A stretch of 20,057 nucleotides of DNA, from positions 1-20,057 of the forward strand of contig JAKVBZ010000091.1 of assembly GCA_022448645.1 (NCBI GenBank), given 5' to 3'. This document shows positions 8,160-16,899 of the stretch, piece after piece; positions within the stretch are counted from its first letter, which is position 1, and every line of letters starts with the position of its first letter. Made by a program: the position numbers and the translations under genes. This stretch comes from Pirellulaceae bacterium. GTDB taxonomy: Bacteria; Planctomycetota; Planctomycetia; Pirellulales; Pirellulaceae. The notes beneath the pieces were generated by a model that ran no database searches, was not told where the DNA came from, and worked only from the letters and a program-made list of their open reading frames with translations.

Positions 8160-9734
8160 CTATTCGTACCAATCGGGAGTGCCGAACCAGTTGTGCATTT
8201 CTTTCTCGAAGGGCGCCACAACTTCTGCTGGTTCCAAGCGTTGTCCCAGGTCCCCTGTTTCAATGATCCAGGTGTCCAAGGCGGTTTTCATCTGAAGTAG
8301 AATTCGTTGAAGGTTCGGGTCGGTTGAGTCCGCGAGGTTGTGAATCTCGTGTGGGTCCAGTTGTGTGTCAAACAGCTGTTCTTGTGGCAGCTGATCGGCC
8401 ATCAAATCAGCGGCAGGACCGGCCAACATTCCGTCGGCCAACATCTGCCTCATGAGGGGTTTGACGAGAAAACATTTTTCTTTATAGCGATTGAGGGACA
8501 CGAAACTCATGTTTGGCATGTCGTTACGTAAATAGTGATAGCGATGGCCACGCACCGATCGGATTCGATTAACCGTTTCATCGATTCGGTCACGTGCACT
8601 GAATGCGTAGGTGCGAGGTGGGTCTGAGTCGTTGCCCAGGATATTGCGACTTTGCATCAGGGGTGGCTTTGCGATGCCTGCGATGGTCAATGTTGTGGCA
8701 GTTAGATCGAGTAAACTGACCACTTGTCCATTCGTGGTGCCTCGTTGGACTTGCCGTGGAGTGGGGTAGTTGTCGGGCCAGCGGATAATCATCGGCACGT
8801 GTAGTCCGGTGTCGTAGCACCAATGGATTCCTCGGGCCTCCAGTCGTCCGTTGTCGCCAAAAAAGAAAACGACCGTATTGTCCCAGACCCCTTCTTGTTT
8901 CAGGCGATCAAGGATCCAGCCGACGCGCACGTCCAATCCGCTGGCGGAATTTAAATATCGTGCCCATTCTTCACGTACCATGGGATGGTCGGGGTAGTAA
9001 GGCGGTACGGTAACATTGGCTGCCGTGGCTACCTGAGGATGCCACTCTTCGCCCACCCAAGGGACCCGAGTCTTCTCTGCTGACTTGCGGTCATAGATGT
9101 CGTATTCGGCTTCCGGTGTATTGATTTGTGCAAAAAATGGCTGATGAGATTTTAGTTGGGACCAATCATCCGTTTGATAAATGGGGCCTTCGTTGACGAA
9201 ATTCAAGTCCAGCTTTCCGGTGCCGACGATCTTGCTTCCAATGGTTTTTATGTTGGCCGTTAGGTAGCCAGCTTCTTGTAACCAGTGAGTGATTGGTTTC
9301 ACGCCGGGTGGCAGTTGGAAATCGTCATCGCGATGTGATCGCATGTTGTGAACATCGATCGTCGTCTGATACATCCCTGTCATGAAACTCGAACGACTGG
9401 GCGCGCAGACGGGCGATGTGGAGAACACGCGTGTATATTTCAATCCATCTGCAGCCAAGGAATCGATGTTCGGTGTGTGTACGTTTTGCGCGCCGTAGCA
9501 GCCGAAGTCAAGTTTGAAATTTTCTGCCACAATCCACACGATGTTTGGCGGGCGGTGAGATGGTTGGTTTCCAGCAACCGATGAGGCACTTAGCAGGGCT
9601 AGCCATATCGTGCCGAGCCAAAGGATCACTTGAAGATAACATGATGGAGTCGGTTGATCGGTCGGAATGATCAGATTGCCGGCAGTGGACGTCGGCGACC
9701 CGGTCCGTAGAGAGCTTGTATGCATGATCGTCAT
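8160..9734 (-). CDS. Secreted sulfatase (formylglycine-dependent family, unusual active site)
   Basis: A 524-residue protein of the S1 sulfatase family, which cleaves sulfate esters, in planctomycetes usually on sulfated polysaccharides. A long N-region and hydrophobic segment (about residues 34-55) should direct export. CAPSR at 110-114 holds the Cys that an FGE-type enzyme converts to formylglycine. HTPNIDSLAADG at 86-97 and GDNGR at 293-297 are family landmarks, and GKLDLNF near 173-179 keeps the Lys. Oddities: AEN (70-72) stands where an acidic pair normally binds calcium, the segment after PFFAQIN (about 199-205) lacks the expected His, and RGIHWCYD (301-308) lacks the Lys often seen there. 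The ATG at 9734 has no clear ribosome binding site; Met4 is the alternative. Activity may be altered or lost, but this rests on remembered family patterns. Confidence 0.88.
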   Translation of the reverse strand: MTIMHTSSLRTGSPTSTAGNLIIPTDQPTPSCYLQVILWLGTIWLALLSASSVAGNQPSHRPPNIVWIVAENFKLDFGCYGAQNVHTPNIDSLAADGLKYTRVFSTSPVCAPSRSSFMTGMYQTTIDVHNMRSHRDDDFQLPPGVKPITHWLQEAGYLTANIKTIGSKIVGTGKLDLNFVNEGPIYQTDDWSQLKSHQPFFAQINTPEAEYDIYDRKSAEKTRVPWVGEEWHPQVATAANVTVPPYYPDHPMVREEWARYLNSASGLDVRVGWILDRLKQEGVWDNTVVFFFGDNGRLEARGIHWCYDTGLHVPMIIRWPDNYPTPRQVQRGTTNGQVVSLLDLTATTLTIAGIAKPPLMQSRNILGNDSDPPRTYAFSARDRIDETVNRIRSVRGHRYHYLRNDMPNMSFVSLNRYKEKCFLVKPLMRQMLADGMLAGPAADLMADQLPQEQLFDTQLDPHEIHNLADSTDPNLQRILLQMKTALDTWIIETGDLGQRLEPAEVVAPFEKEMHNWFGTPDWYE

Positions 9735-10026
9735 TGGATGAGGGTGTTTGTGTCGATCGTAGTGGAGCCATTGACGTTGCGATGGCTTCTCAATGGTTGG
9801 ACGATAACCCCTACGTATTGTGTGGCGGACTCTCGGATGTTCATTTACAGGAAAGGATGATGCACTTTGGCAACATCACAGAGAAGCTACCACAATATAA
9901 GTCATTTGCTTTTTGCTGGACATGGAATCGGATAGTAGGTTTAAGTGTACCACTAAGTTTGGCGACAAGGCACTATGTGTACGTTGCCGTTCACAAGTAC
10001 GGACACCTAGACCCTGGAAGATTTTC
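9735..10026. other. Intergenic region between sulfatase and pilin
   Basis: This 292-base region separates the divergent sulfatase and pilin genes. Plus-strand frames in it (a 98-codon frame, and a 38-codon in-frame extension upstream of the pilin ATG) show no protein-like features. It should contain both promoters, but I could not identify a convincing sigma-70 or sigma-54 site. Confidence 0.5.
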
Positions 10027-10215
10027 ATGAAAACTCGTCTGTTGAAATTCCTGAAAGAAGAAGACGGGCCGACGGCAGTTGAATATGCCGTGATGCTGGC
10101 TTTGATCCTGATGGCGATGTTTGGCACCATTGCATTGGTCGGGTCGTCTGCCGGTGACACTTTTGACAATGTCTCCCAGACTATTGGCACGTTTTTTTCC
10201 GGCGCTGGATTGTAA
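10027..10215 (+). CDS. Flp/Fap-type class IVb pilin
   Basis: A 62-residue protein with the typical Flp pilin build: a short basic leader (MKTRLLKFLKEEDG), the prepilin cleavage pattern G-X4-EY (GPTAVEY), then a hydrophobic helix (about residues 19-40) and a short polar tail. A TadV/CpaA-type peptidase would cleave after Gly14, and the mature subunit would polymerise into a thin adhesive Tad pilus. I chose the ATG at 10027 because GGAAG lies 6 bases upstream and the leader has the normal length; an upstream ATG at 9913 would add 38 residues unlike any pilin leader. No Tad secretion genes are visible nearby, so the machinery must be elsewhere, and the subunit may be one of several paralogues. 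Confidence 0.9.
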   Translation: MKTRLLKFLKEEDGPTAVEYAVMLALILMAMFGTIALVGSSAGDTFDNVSQTIGTFFSGAGL

Positions 10216-10244
10216 TCAAGATTGTGGTTCGTGAGACGAATCGT

Positions 10245-10276
10245 GAAAGGCCTGAGTCGTATGACTCAGGCCTTTC
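10245..10276 (+). terminator. Intrinsic-type hairpin terminator after the pilin gene
   Basis: A perfect 14-base-pair stem (10245-10258 with 10263-10276) closes a GTAT loop, starting 29 bases after the pilin stop. It is followed by a moderately T-rich stretch (TTCATTTCT). The strong stem and its position support termination of a single-gene pilin transcript. Confidence 0.8.
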
Positions 10277-10437
10277 TTCATTTCTCGATCATCCTCGAGT
10301 GCAGTAGTCTTTTAGGGATGAACCGGAGAGTGAGTGTTGGTAAAACACTTTCGTGCATCCGTAAAAGTCGTGTGCCTCCTTTGGGATGGCTCGATGGTTC
10401 TATGCTCGAGTCAAGGTTCAAGCTGCTTTCATTGGCG

Positions 10438-10461
10438 TCACCCAGAATGTCTGCTGGGTGA
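10438..10461 (-). terminator. Weak hairpin downstream of the alpha-2-macroglobulin gene
   Basis: TCACCCAG (10438-10445) pairs with CTGGGTGA (10454-10461) around an 8-base loop, 13 bases beyond the stop of the minus-strand gene. There is no clear T run on the minus strand, so it is only a candidate terminator or transcript-end structure. The rest of 10277-10437 shows nothing recognisable. Confidence 0.35.
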
Positions 10462-10474
10462 GTCCCAAGTAACT

Positions 10475-13400
10475 TCAATCCTCGACGTGCAGTTTTATCT
10501 CATCAGAGTTTCCTCGAAGTTCGGGGGCATACATGGCATAAGCCCTGACGGGTAGAGCACTGAAACGTCCGGGAATCTCTGCGCGCATACGGTAGTTGAC
10601 GCTATGGCGTCCGCGCGGAAGACGGTGAAGGAAAAAGGCGACACGGTTGTCACGTAGTTCACGGTAAGCTGAAAGGCCGTTATGTGTGTAACCGCTGCGC
10701 ACGTCTATTGTCTCGAATCCAGCAGGTTTCATATCCTCGAAGAGGATATACTCGTAGTCGTTTTTGCTGATCATTTCCAATTCTACTTCGACAAGGTCCC
10801 CGCTCTTGAGGGTCGACAAGTCCTTCAGCTCATGACGTTCGTATTTTTCTACTCGCTGTTGAATTGCCTGGCCTCGATTGCCGGCGACATCTGTTGTCGC
10901 ATTGGTTCTTTCGAGCTTGTAGTACTTTCGGTCAACTTTAATTTCCAGGCCGGATCGCGTGATGTAATCCTCAAGTGTGAAATTGGTTAGGTAGGCGTTG
11001 AAGTAGACAGGCCCCTTTCCGTCGCGACGCAATTCAATGTGATGGTTTCCCGAGGTCACGTCTTTTCCGGTCAGGACAAAGCGGTTATCGAAAGTGAATA
11101 GGTTTTCTGCTGTAATTTTAACGGACTTTCGATGCTCCCCGTCCACAGAGAGGTGCAGTACCATGTCCGGCTGGAGTTCATCCGTCGCTCGTAAATAGTC
11201 GGCGAAAGCTTCCACGCATAAAGCCGTGTCCCTTGTCGAAGACCAGTACGTGGCGTGTTTTCGGTTGTTGAGCAAATATTTGACCAGCCGAGGCCCAATA
11301 GGGCCATCTGGATCAACCGCTGCCAGGAGTTTTAAGTAATAGGCGTTCGCTTCGACTTCGTTGCCGTACCAGAACCACCAGTTTGTATGCGGCGGTAGCT
11401 GGAGATATGCCGTTTCGTTTTCTTCATCGACGACTAAATACTGGTTGATATTTCGCAGGATCATGTCTCGCTGACGGAAATGGTGTTGTCGGTGAAGTGC
11501 CAGCCCAAACATTGCCTTGCTGTAGACCGTTAGTTGACTGCGGTCGCGGTAAAGATATTCGCGCATCGTTGAGTCTTGCCGATCCGATTCCGCTAATACC
11601 ATGTAGACCATGGCGTCCAAGTTGTCGGCGTAACGTTTTTTTGGCTGTTTGTTGTCTTGATTCCAGTTTGTCATCAGCTTGAGTTGTTGTTGCTGATAAC
11701 GTTCTAGCCAGGCAATTCCTTGTTCCTGCACATGGGGCACCAGGGTGACGCCGTTTTTCTGAGCCATCAACAAGCCATGGACGACGACGGCTGTGGTATG
11801 GGGCCAACTCCGTTCTTCGCCGCCTGAGAACCAGCCCCATCCACCGTCGCTGTTTTGCATTTCTGTCAGCCGTTTCACGCCCTCTTTCACCATTCTCTGC
11901 AGTTCTTCATCGTCGAACACCGGGTTCTCTGGAAAGCGTTTCCAGCCCTTGGCGCGTGTCAGATGGTCGCCAAGTTCTTGAGCGTTTAGGTTGGTTCGTT
12001 TCTCTCGAATCGCTGCCAGGTCGAGCTGCATTTCCCGCAGTACTTGTTGTGTAATGACACTTGGCAGGAAACGATTCAATGTTTGTTCGGTGCATCCGTA
12101 AGGATAGTCCGCCAGATATGGCAGTGCGTCGACCATGGCACCGGCGAGCGTGGGAGAGAAGCGTATCTCGAGTCGACTTTGTTCCATTCGTCGTTCCTCA
12201 GGAACGTGAATAGCCAGTTGGCCGCGTTCTTCTTCAGGGCGTATGGTTCCTGCCCATGATTCAGTTTTGAGCATGCCGTGAACGTAACTGGGGAATTTCA
12301 TTTCAACGGCATCGGACTCTTCATCGGTTTGTGCGAGCATGCGGACAACAGCTTGACCTTCCTGGGCCACCCGTACGCGCCAGTCGACTCGCTGTTCGTC
12401 TCCAGCAGCAATGGTTACTTGTTGGATCCGTTCGTCGATCGACTCAATTTCTTCACCAGGTAACTCGAGCGTAACCGTCACAAGCTTTTCGTTCTCCAGG
12501 TAATTGTGTACGTTGGCCGAAAGAATCACTTCGTCGTTTTCGATAAAGAATCTGGGCGCTTGCATTCGAACGATCAAATCTTTGCGTGTGATGAGTTCGG
12601 TCGACCCCATACCGACTTTGGTGCCGTGGCTCATGGACCAAACGCCAACTTTCCAAGTAGTCAGGTTTTCTGGCATGGTTAGTGATACCTCTGCCATTCC
12701 CAGGTTGTTTGTCTCCAGCTTTCCCTTCCAGAGTGCTGTGTCGGCGAACAGGCTTCGTACTGACGGTTCGGCGAGGGCGTTCGGTATTGCCGAAATTGCT
12801 GAGGTAGTGTTTCCAGAATCTGCACGGGAAATGCTTGTCGCAGCGAGAGCGGCAGAAGGGGCTGCGACTTCGCTGTCCGCTGCGGCGTCGACGGCAAAAC
12901 CTTCTAAAGTGAGTCCCGCGGGCCGTTTGAATCGTGTACGTGCCTCAACACCAAACAGACCGTGGTGATTGGTTGTTCCTCGGCCAAACATGCCCATTCT
13001 CCGATGTTGTGGTGCACCGAAAGTTCCAATCGGTTGCCAGGTAGGCTGGTTAGGTGGTGGATAGTTGTAGACGATTTTAGAAAGGTTGTTGGTGCTTGAA
13101 ATCTGATGTTGGCGTCGCCATTTCCAGAAAAATTCGCGGATGTCACCAATATTGCTCCCTCCCGAGATGTATTCGAGTGATTTGTCGTAGATGGAGACGA
13201 CGGTGGATCCAACGATTGGATTTCCTTGGAAATCGGTGAGTCGTAGTTGTAGCGAAGCTTCCTCTCCAGGTCGTAGCGTATCCGTAGGTGAAGCAACTTC
13301 GACGTTAACGACTCGTTTTTCCGGCGGAACGATGATTTCTTTGATCTCGGAATGCAGCTGGCCATTGGAGACCGTCATGGCTTCGACATAAAAATTGGGC

Positions 13401-16400
13401 ATGTCTCGTTTCACAACGGTGATGTCTTCGATCGTGCTTTTGCCTTCCAAACGTAGGACTTTTGGAGGCAGGTAGACACCGTTGGCAGGCCTCAGGAAAA
13501 GAAGCACCGTGCTGCCGGCTCGGTCCGTGTTGATCTGTAAACGCACCGTATCTCCAGGGGCGTATTCCCGTTTGTCGGGGATCAATTCAATCTGGTTAAA
13601 GCGAAAGTCTTTTCCATCGAATCCTTCGCCAGTGATCGTAAACAAATACCCACCTTCGATGGTGTGGCCCGATTCGTCCGTCAGGCTCAACGACAAACGG
13701 TATTGTCCAGGTTGTGATGCTCGTAGAGACTGTCGCGCTCGTCCGTCCTCACCCACGTTCAGCTGCCAGCGTCGGACCGGTGTTTCGATTGGTTCTCGTT
13801 TCGCGTTGTAGGACACGAAATACAATGTCAATTCAGCGTCGCCGCTCACGGGCTGTTGGTCCAGTGTTTGAGCCATAAAGTTGGCTACAATATTGTCTCC
13901 TACATGGTAGTACCCTCGGTCGACCCAAGTGAACACTCGAAACGGTTTGCGTGCTACAAGTACTTTCCCCGTGCCAACGATGGTCCTTCTTGACTCGTCG
14001 GTTACTTCGGCTGTGATCGTGTACTCGTGATCGAGATGGGGATGAGCCAGCTTTGCGGTGCTCGTATCGATTGCGATGTTTACCGTGCCATCCGGACCGA
14101 TGTCGACTTGTTGTTCGGCGACAATTTCGGGTGGTTGAGAAGGACGATGCCACCACCATGGCAGGGGGCGAACACAGCCGACCCACTGGCTCCAGCCGGG
14201 ATACCACGGATAGTCGTATCCAAACCACCAGTATCCTGGTTCAAAGCACCAGTCCCAAGGTGCCATGGGAAACCAGGTATCGCTGTGGTTTGTACGTTTT
14301 ACCGTATACTTGACACGCGCATTCACCACAGGCGAACCAAAGAAATAGTCGGCTTTGATCTGAGCCGTGATGGTTTCGCCCAGCATGACTGGTTGCGTGG
14401 AGGTATCGATGGATACTTCAAATTCTGGTTTCTTGTATTCTTCTACCCGAAAAGTCTGACCTGCTTGGATGCCATGACGATGTTCGCCCACGAGGCTGAA
14501 ATGGTAGACGCCGAGCGTGGCATCGACCGGTAAGTTGTATTCTCCGACGATTCCTCCATATTCATCCGTTGTGAATTTGCGTTTTAGGACATTGGTGCCT
14601 TTTGGATTTCGAACGGTAACCTCGAATACTTTTCCCGCGAGCTGCGACACGTCGTCCATATCATACTGGGCATGGCGTACCCATAGCTTAAAATGAACTT
14701 TCTGGTCGGGACGATAGACGGGGCGATCCGTAATCACAAAGGCTTTGGTGGCTGCGTAATCGGCATCGTGGTACTGTCCTCGCCAAACACCTTCAAAGCC
14801 AAGGTATGCCAACCGGCCTTGATTCGTGCGTGCGATGGCGACCCACTGCAATTCCTCTTTCAGGTCGCGCGGATCAGGGATCACCTGGCCGTTACGGTTT
14901 GTGCTTTCGGCAAAATTACCCGTTGTGATGCGATATCGTTTTCCTGTAACCCGTTCTTGGCGGTAGCCAAAGAACTCGACATTCGCATTCGCGATCGGCT
15001 CGCCTGAGACGGCATCCGCGACAAAATACAGTGTTTGGCCGGATAGCTGTTTCCTGACGATGGCCGTATCCGTGACCCATAGGACGATGTTGCTAGTATT
15101 TCCGTCGTTCAGCTTGGCAGTGACCAAATAGACGCCTGCCTTCCTCAGAGGCGTCTGGATGGTGATACGGCGATCCTCATGATGCGGTCGAGGTTCCAAG
15201 TTGACGTTCCAAGCGGCAACCTCTTTGCCAACATACTTTGTTTCATTGCGCTGAATCATTCGATGTCCGATATTGGCAATGTCAATCTTTCGGTGGTCGA
15301 GACGTTTTGGTTTAGAGCGGATGTAACGTTTGACCTCTTGCAGCAGCTGATCGATGTTCAGCTGTTTGGCGGTAAGTTGCAGTTGTGTCGCATTGCGAAA
15401 GATGAAGTCAACGGTCGCACGTTCGCCGGCGGGTTGACTGCCGCGCTGTTCAAACTTCCCCCAGTTGTTTACGATCTGGCCCCAACGTTCTTGCGCATGC
15501 TTGCGCATGTTTCTGTTGGTGTGGGACGTTAGCATCTTCCAATACTTGGCAGCCTGGGGTAGTTGTCGGCGGTTTTCGTAAATTTCTGCCAGGGCCTGCA
15601 TGTCGTCCCATGACTTGGCGTCGAATTCTGACAGAATCCTCTTGTAGATCTTGATGTGGTTAAACTCGTCGGGAAGCTTAAATCGCTGGACACCATTGGC
15701 CAGCTGAGCCAGTGTTTCGTCATCCTTCAAAGTGTGCAGAGAAAAAATATTACCGCGGTGATCTTCTTCTTTCTCTTTGCCTTGGTCTGAAAATAAATGC
15801 TGCCAGTTCGTCAGAGTCTGGACGCCGAACTGGTGCCGGTAGAATGCTGCTAATTGTCGTAAAACTTGTTTTTGATCGCGGGGGTTGTTGGCTGCGATCT
15901 GGTCCAAGGCCCATCGCCAACGTTGGCCGTCGGTGACGGCCGTCTCCCAACGATCTACGGATGTGTGGAAGACCGGTTGTCCGTCATTGTCCACTGGCGC
16001 CAGACTGGGCGGCGTGAAATAGTGCTGCTTGTCATAGTCGGGAAGAATGTCCAAATTAGTGAGAACTTGTAATCTCCATGAAACTTGTTGCCCGTGTACA
16101 GATAGCAACGTCCTGGAAAGCGTCCCATAAAAATTGGCAACGTCCACTCGATTGTCGTCGGCTTCTACCAGCGGAAACGATCGTGCGAGCAACTGCAATG
16201 CACGCACACGATCACGTTCAACGGCACTAACATAATTGCCGCCACCACGATGAGGACCACGTTCGAACTTACCAGCCACGAGATGACCGTGGTGAGGAAT
16301 GGTCAAAAACTGCTGAGCGACAGCATGGGATAGGTGCCATTGATTCGGATGTGCCAACAAGACACTCTCTAGCAGCTCGTCGATCTCAGCGGTTCGACCT

Positions 16401-16660
16401 AAATCGTTGAGGCAGCCGACCGCGTGCACAAGGTCGGTCGGTGCATGTGAGGCGTTGGACGGGCGAAGCACAAGTTGTCGGAATAGCTGATACGCTTCTA
16501 GATGGTTGTCGTCTTGACGTAACTTCAACGCTTGTTGGCGCGTCTCCTGGAGGTTGAATTCATCGCCGCGTATTCTGTCCGGAGAAAAAAAGAAAAGGGC
16601 ACCCCCGGCAAGAACTATTCCCAAGAAAAACCTTCGTCGAAGTCCACCAATAAAAAACAT
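10475..16660 (-). CDS. Bacterial alpha-2-macroglobulin-like protein, thioester-containing, secreted
   Basis: A 2061-residue protein. A signal peptide (RRRFFLGIVLAGGALFFF near residues 8-25) lacks a lipobox Cys, so it is not the lipoprotein form known from E. coli. An N-terminal, mostly helical region covers about 35-480. Macroglobulin domains follow, including an MG2-type one at about 640-740 (TDRPVYRPDQKVHFK), a bait-region-type domain at about 1025-1165 and the A2M domain at about 1303-1395. The thioester motif CTEQ at 1523-1526 (YPYGCTEQTLNRFLPS) opens the helical thioester domain, and a C-terminal beta domain ends the protein. Family members trap proteases: bait cleavage triggers covalent capture by the thioester. 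A Trp/Tyr/Pro-rich insert occupies about 797-838. The ATG at 16660 has GAGGAG about 8 bases upstream. No penicillin-binding protein 1C gene, the frequent partner elsewhere, is next to it. Confidence 0.93.
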   Translation of the reverse strand: MFFIGGLRRRFFLGIVLAGGALFFFSPDRIRGDEFNLQETRQQALKLRQDDNHLEAYQLFRQLVLRPSNASHAPTDLVHAVGCLNDLGRTAEIDELLESVLLAHPNQWHLSHAVAQQFLTIPHHGHLVAGKFERGPHRGGGNYVSAVERDRVRALQLLARSFPLVEADDNRVDVANFYGTLSRTLLSVHGQQVSWRLQVLTNLDILPDYDKQHYFTPPSLAPVDNDGQPVFHTSVDRWETAVTDGQRWRWALDQIAANNPRDQKQVLRQLAAFYRHQFGVQTLTNWQHLFSDQGKEKEEDHRGNIFSLHTLKDDETLAQLANGVQRFKLPDEFNHIKIYKRILSEFDAKSWDDMQALAEIYENRRQLPQAAKYWKMLTSHTNRNMRKHAQERWGQIVNNWGKFEQRGSQPAGERATVDFIFRNATQLQLTAKQLNIDQLLQEVKRYIRSKPKRLDHRKIDIANIGHRMIQRNETKYVGKEVAAWNVNLEPRPHHEDRRITIQTPLRKAGVYLVTAKLNDGNTSNIVLWVTDTAIVRKQLSGQTLYFVADAVSGEPIANANVEFFGYRQERVTGKRYRITTGNFAESTNRNGQVIPDPRDLKEELQWVAIARTNQGRLAYLGFEGVWRGQYHDADYAATKAFVITDRPVYRPDQKVHFKLWVRHAQYDMDDVSQLAGKVFEVTVRNPKGTNVLKRKFTTDEYGGIVGEYNLPVDATLGVYHFSLVGEHRHGIQAGQTFRVEEYKKPEFEVSIDTSTQPVMLGETITAQIKADYFFGSPVVNARVKYTVKRTNHSDTWFPMAPWDWCFEPGYWWFGYDYPWYPGWSQWVGCVRPLPWWWHRPSQPPEIVAEQQVDIGPDGTVNIAIDTSTAKLAHPHLDHEYTITAEVTDESRRTIVGTGKVLVARKPFRVFTWVDRGYYHVGDNIVANFMAQTLDQQPVSGDAELTLYFVSYNAKREPIETPVRRWQLNVGEDGRARQSLRASQPGQYRLSLSLTDESGHTIEGGYLFTITGEGFDGKDFRFNQIELIPDKREYAPGDTVRLQINTDRAGSTVLLFLRPANGVYLPPKVLRLEGKSTIEDITVVKRDMPNFYVEAMTVSNGQLHSEIKEIIVPPEKRVVNVEVASPTDTLRPGEEASLQLRLTDFQGNPIVGSTVVSIYDKSLEYISGGSNIGDIREFFWKWRRQHQISSTNNLSKIVYNYPPPNQPTWQPIGTFGAPQHRRMGMFGRGTTNHHGLFGVEARTRFKRPAGLTLEGFAVDAAADSEVAAPSAALAATSISRADSGNTTSAISAIPNALAEPSVRSLFADTALWKGKLETNNLGMAEVSLTMPENLTTWKVGVWSMSHGTKVGMGSTELITRKDLIVRMQAPRFFIENDEVILSANVHNYLENEKLVTVTLELPGEEIESIDERIQQVTIAAGDEQRVDWRVRVAQEGQAVVRMLAQTDEESDAVEMKFPSYVHGMLKTESWAGTIRPEEERGQLAIHVPEERRMEQSRLEIRFSPTLAGAMVDALPYLADYPYGCTEQTLNRFLPSVITQQVLREMQLDLAAIREKRTNLNAQELGDHLTRAKGWKRFPENPVFDDEELQRMVKEGVKRLTEMQNSDGGWGWFSGGEERSWPHTTAVVVHGLLMAQKNGVTLVPHVQEQGIAWLERYQQQQLKLMTNWNQDNKQPKKRYADNLDAMVYMVLAESDRQDSTMREYLYRDRSQLTVYSKAMFGLALHRQHHFRQRDMILRNINQYLVVDEENETAYLQLPPHTNWWFWYGNEVEANAYYLKLLAAVDPDGPIGPRLVKYLLNNRKHATYWSSTRDTALCVEAFADYLRATDELQPDMVLHLSVDGEHRKSVKITAENLFTFDNRFVLTGKDVTSGNHHIELRRDGKGPVYFNAYLTNFTLEDYITRSGLEIKVDRKYYKLERTNATTDVAGNRGQAIQQRVEKYERHELKDLSTLKSGDLVEVELEMISKNDYEYILFEDMKPAGFETIDVRSGYTHNGLSAYRELRDNRVAFFLHRLPRGRHSVNYRMRAEIPGRFSALPVRAYAMYAPELRGNSDEIKLHVED

Positions 16661-16899
16661 GATCGCTGCTCCTCAATGTGCCGGGCCATGGGAGGTCATA
16701 CACCACGTTGGTGGGACTCGGTTGGCCTCTTATGGTTGGACGACGCGCTAGCGTAAAAAGTTTCAGTCTGCCTGGTCAGAATTCTAAGAATAACGAATTT
16801 GTGGTGGCCACACATGAATGGTCGCCCCTGTACGGTTCTACGTAAACACCCTATATTTCAGCAGATAGGTTTTTTTCTTTACAGGAATGGTGGCAGAAA
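16661..16899. promoter_or_regulatory. Divergent control region between alpha-2-macroglobulin and prpB
   Basis: This 239-base gap must hold the promoters of two genes transcribed away from each other. Visible structure: a GTGGCCAC palindrome at 16804-16811 inside a TGTGG-TGG-CCACA inverted repeat (16800-16812), and a weak 5-base-pair hairpin CCTAT/ATAGG (16850-16869) followed by a T run at 16870-16876, about 25 bases before the prpB start. None matches a named operator that I recognise. Confidence 0.4.

Noticed and set aside
9913..10026. N-terminal extension of the pilin from the ATG at 9913
   Set aside because: The added 38 residues are Cys/Arg-rich and unlike a prepilin leader; the ATG at 10027 has GGAAG at good spacing.
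9734..10030. 98-codon plus-strand frame upstream of the pilin gene
   Set aside because: It overlaps the pilin start in another frame, lacks protein-like features and has no ribosome binding site.
12504..12968. 154-codon plus-strand frame opposite the alpha-2-macroglobulin gene
   Set aside because: Lies fully antisense to a clear long coding region and shows no domain; treated as a shadow frame.
16850..16880. Hairpin plus T run before prpB as a terminator or attenuator
   Set aside because: The stem has only 5 AT-rich base pairs with a 10-base loop, too weak to claim without expression data.
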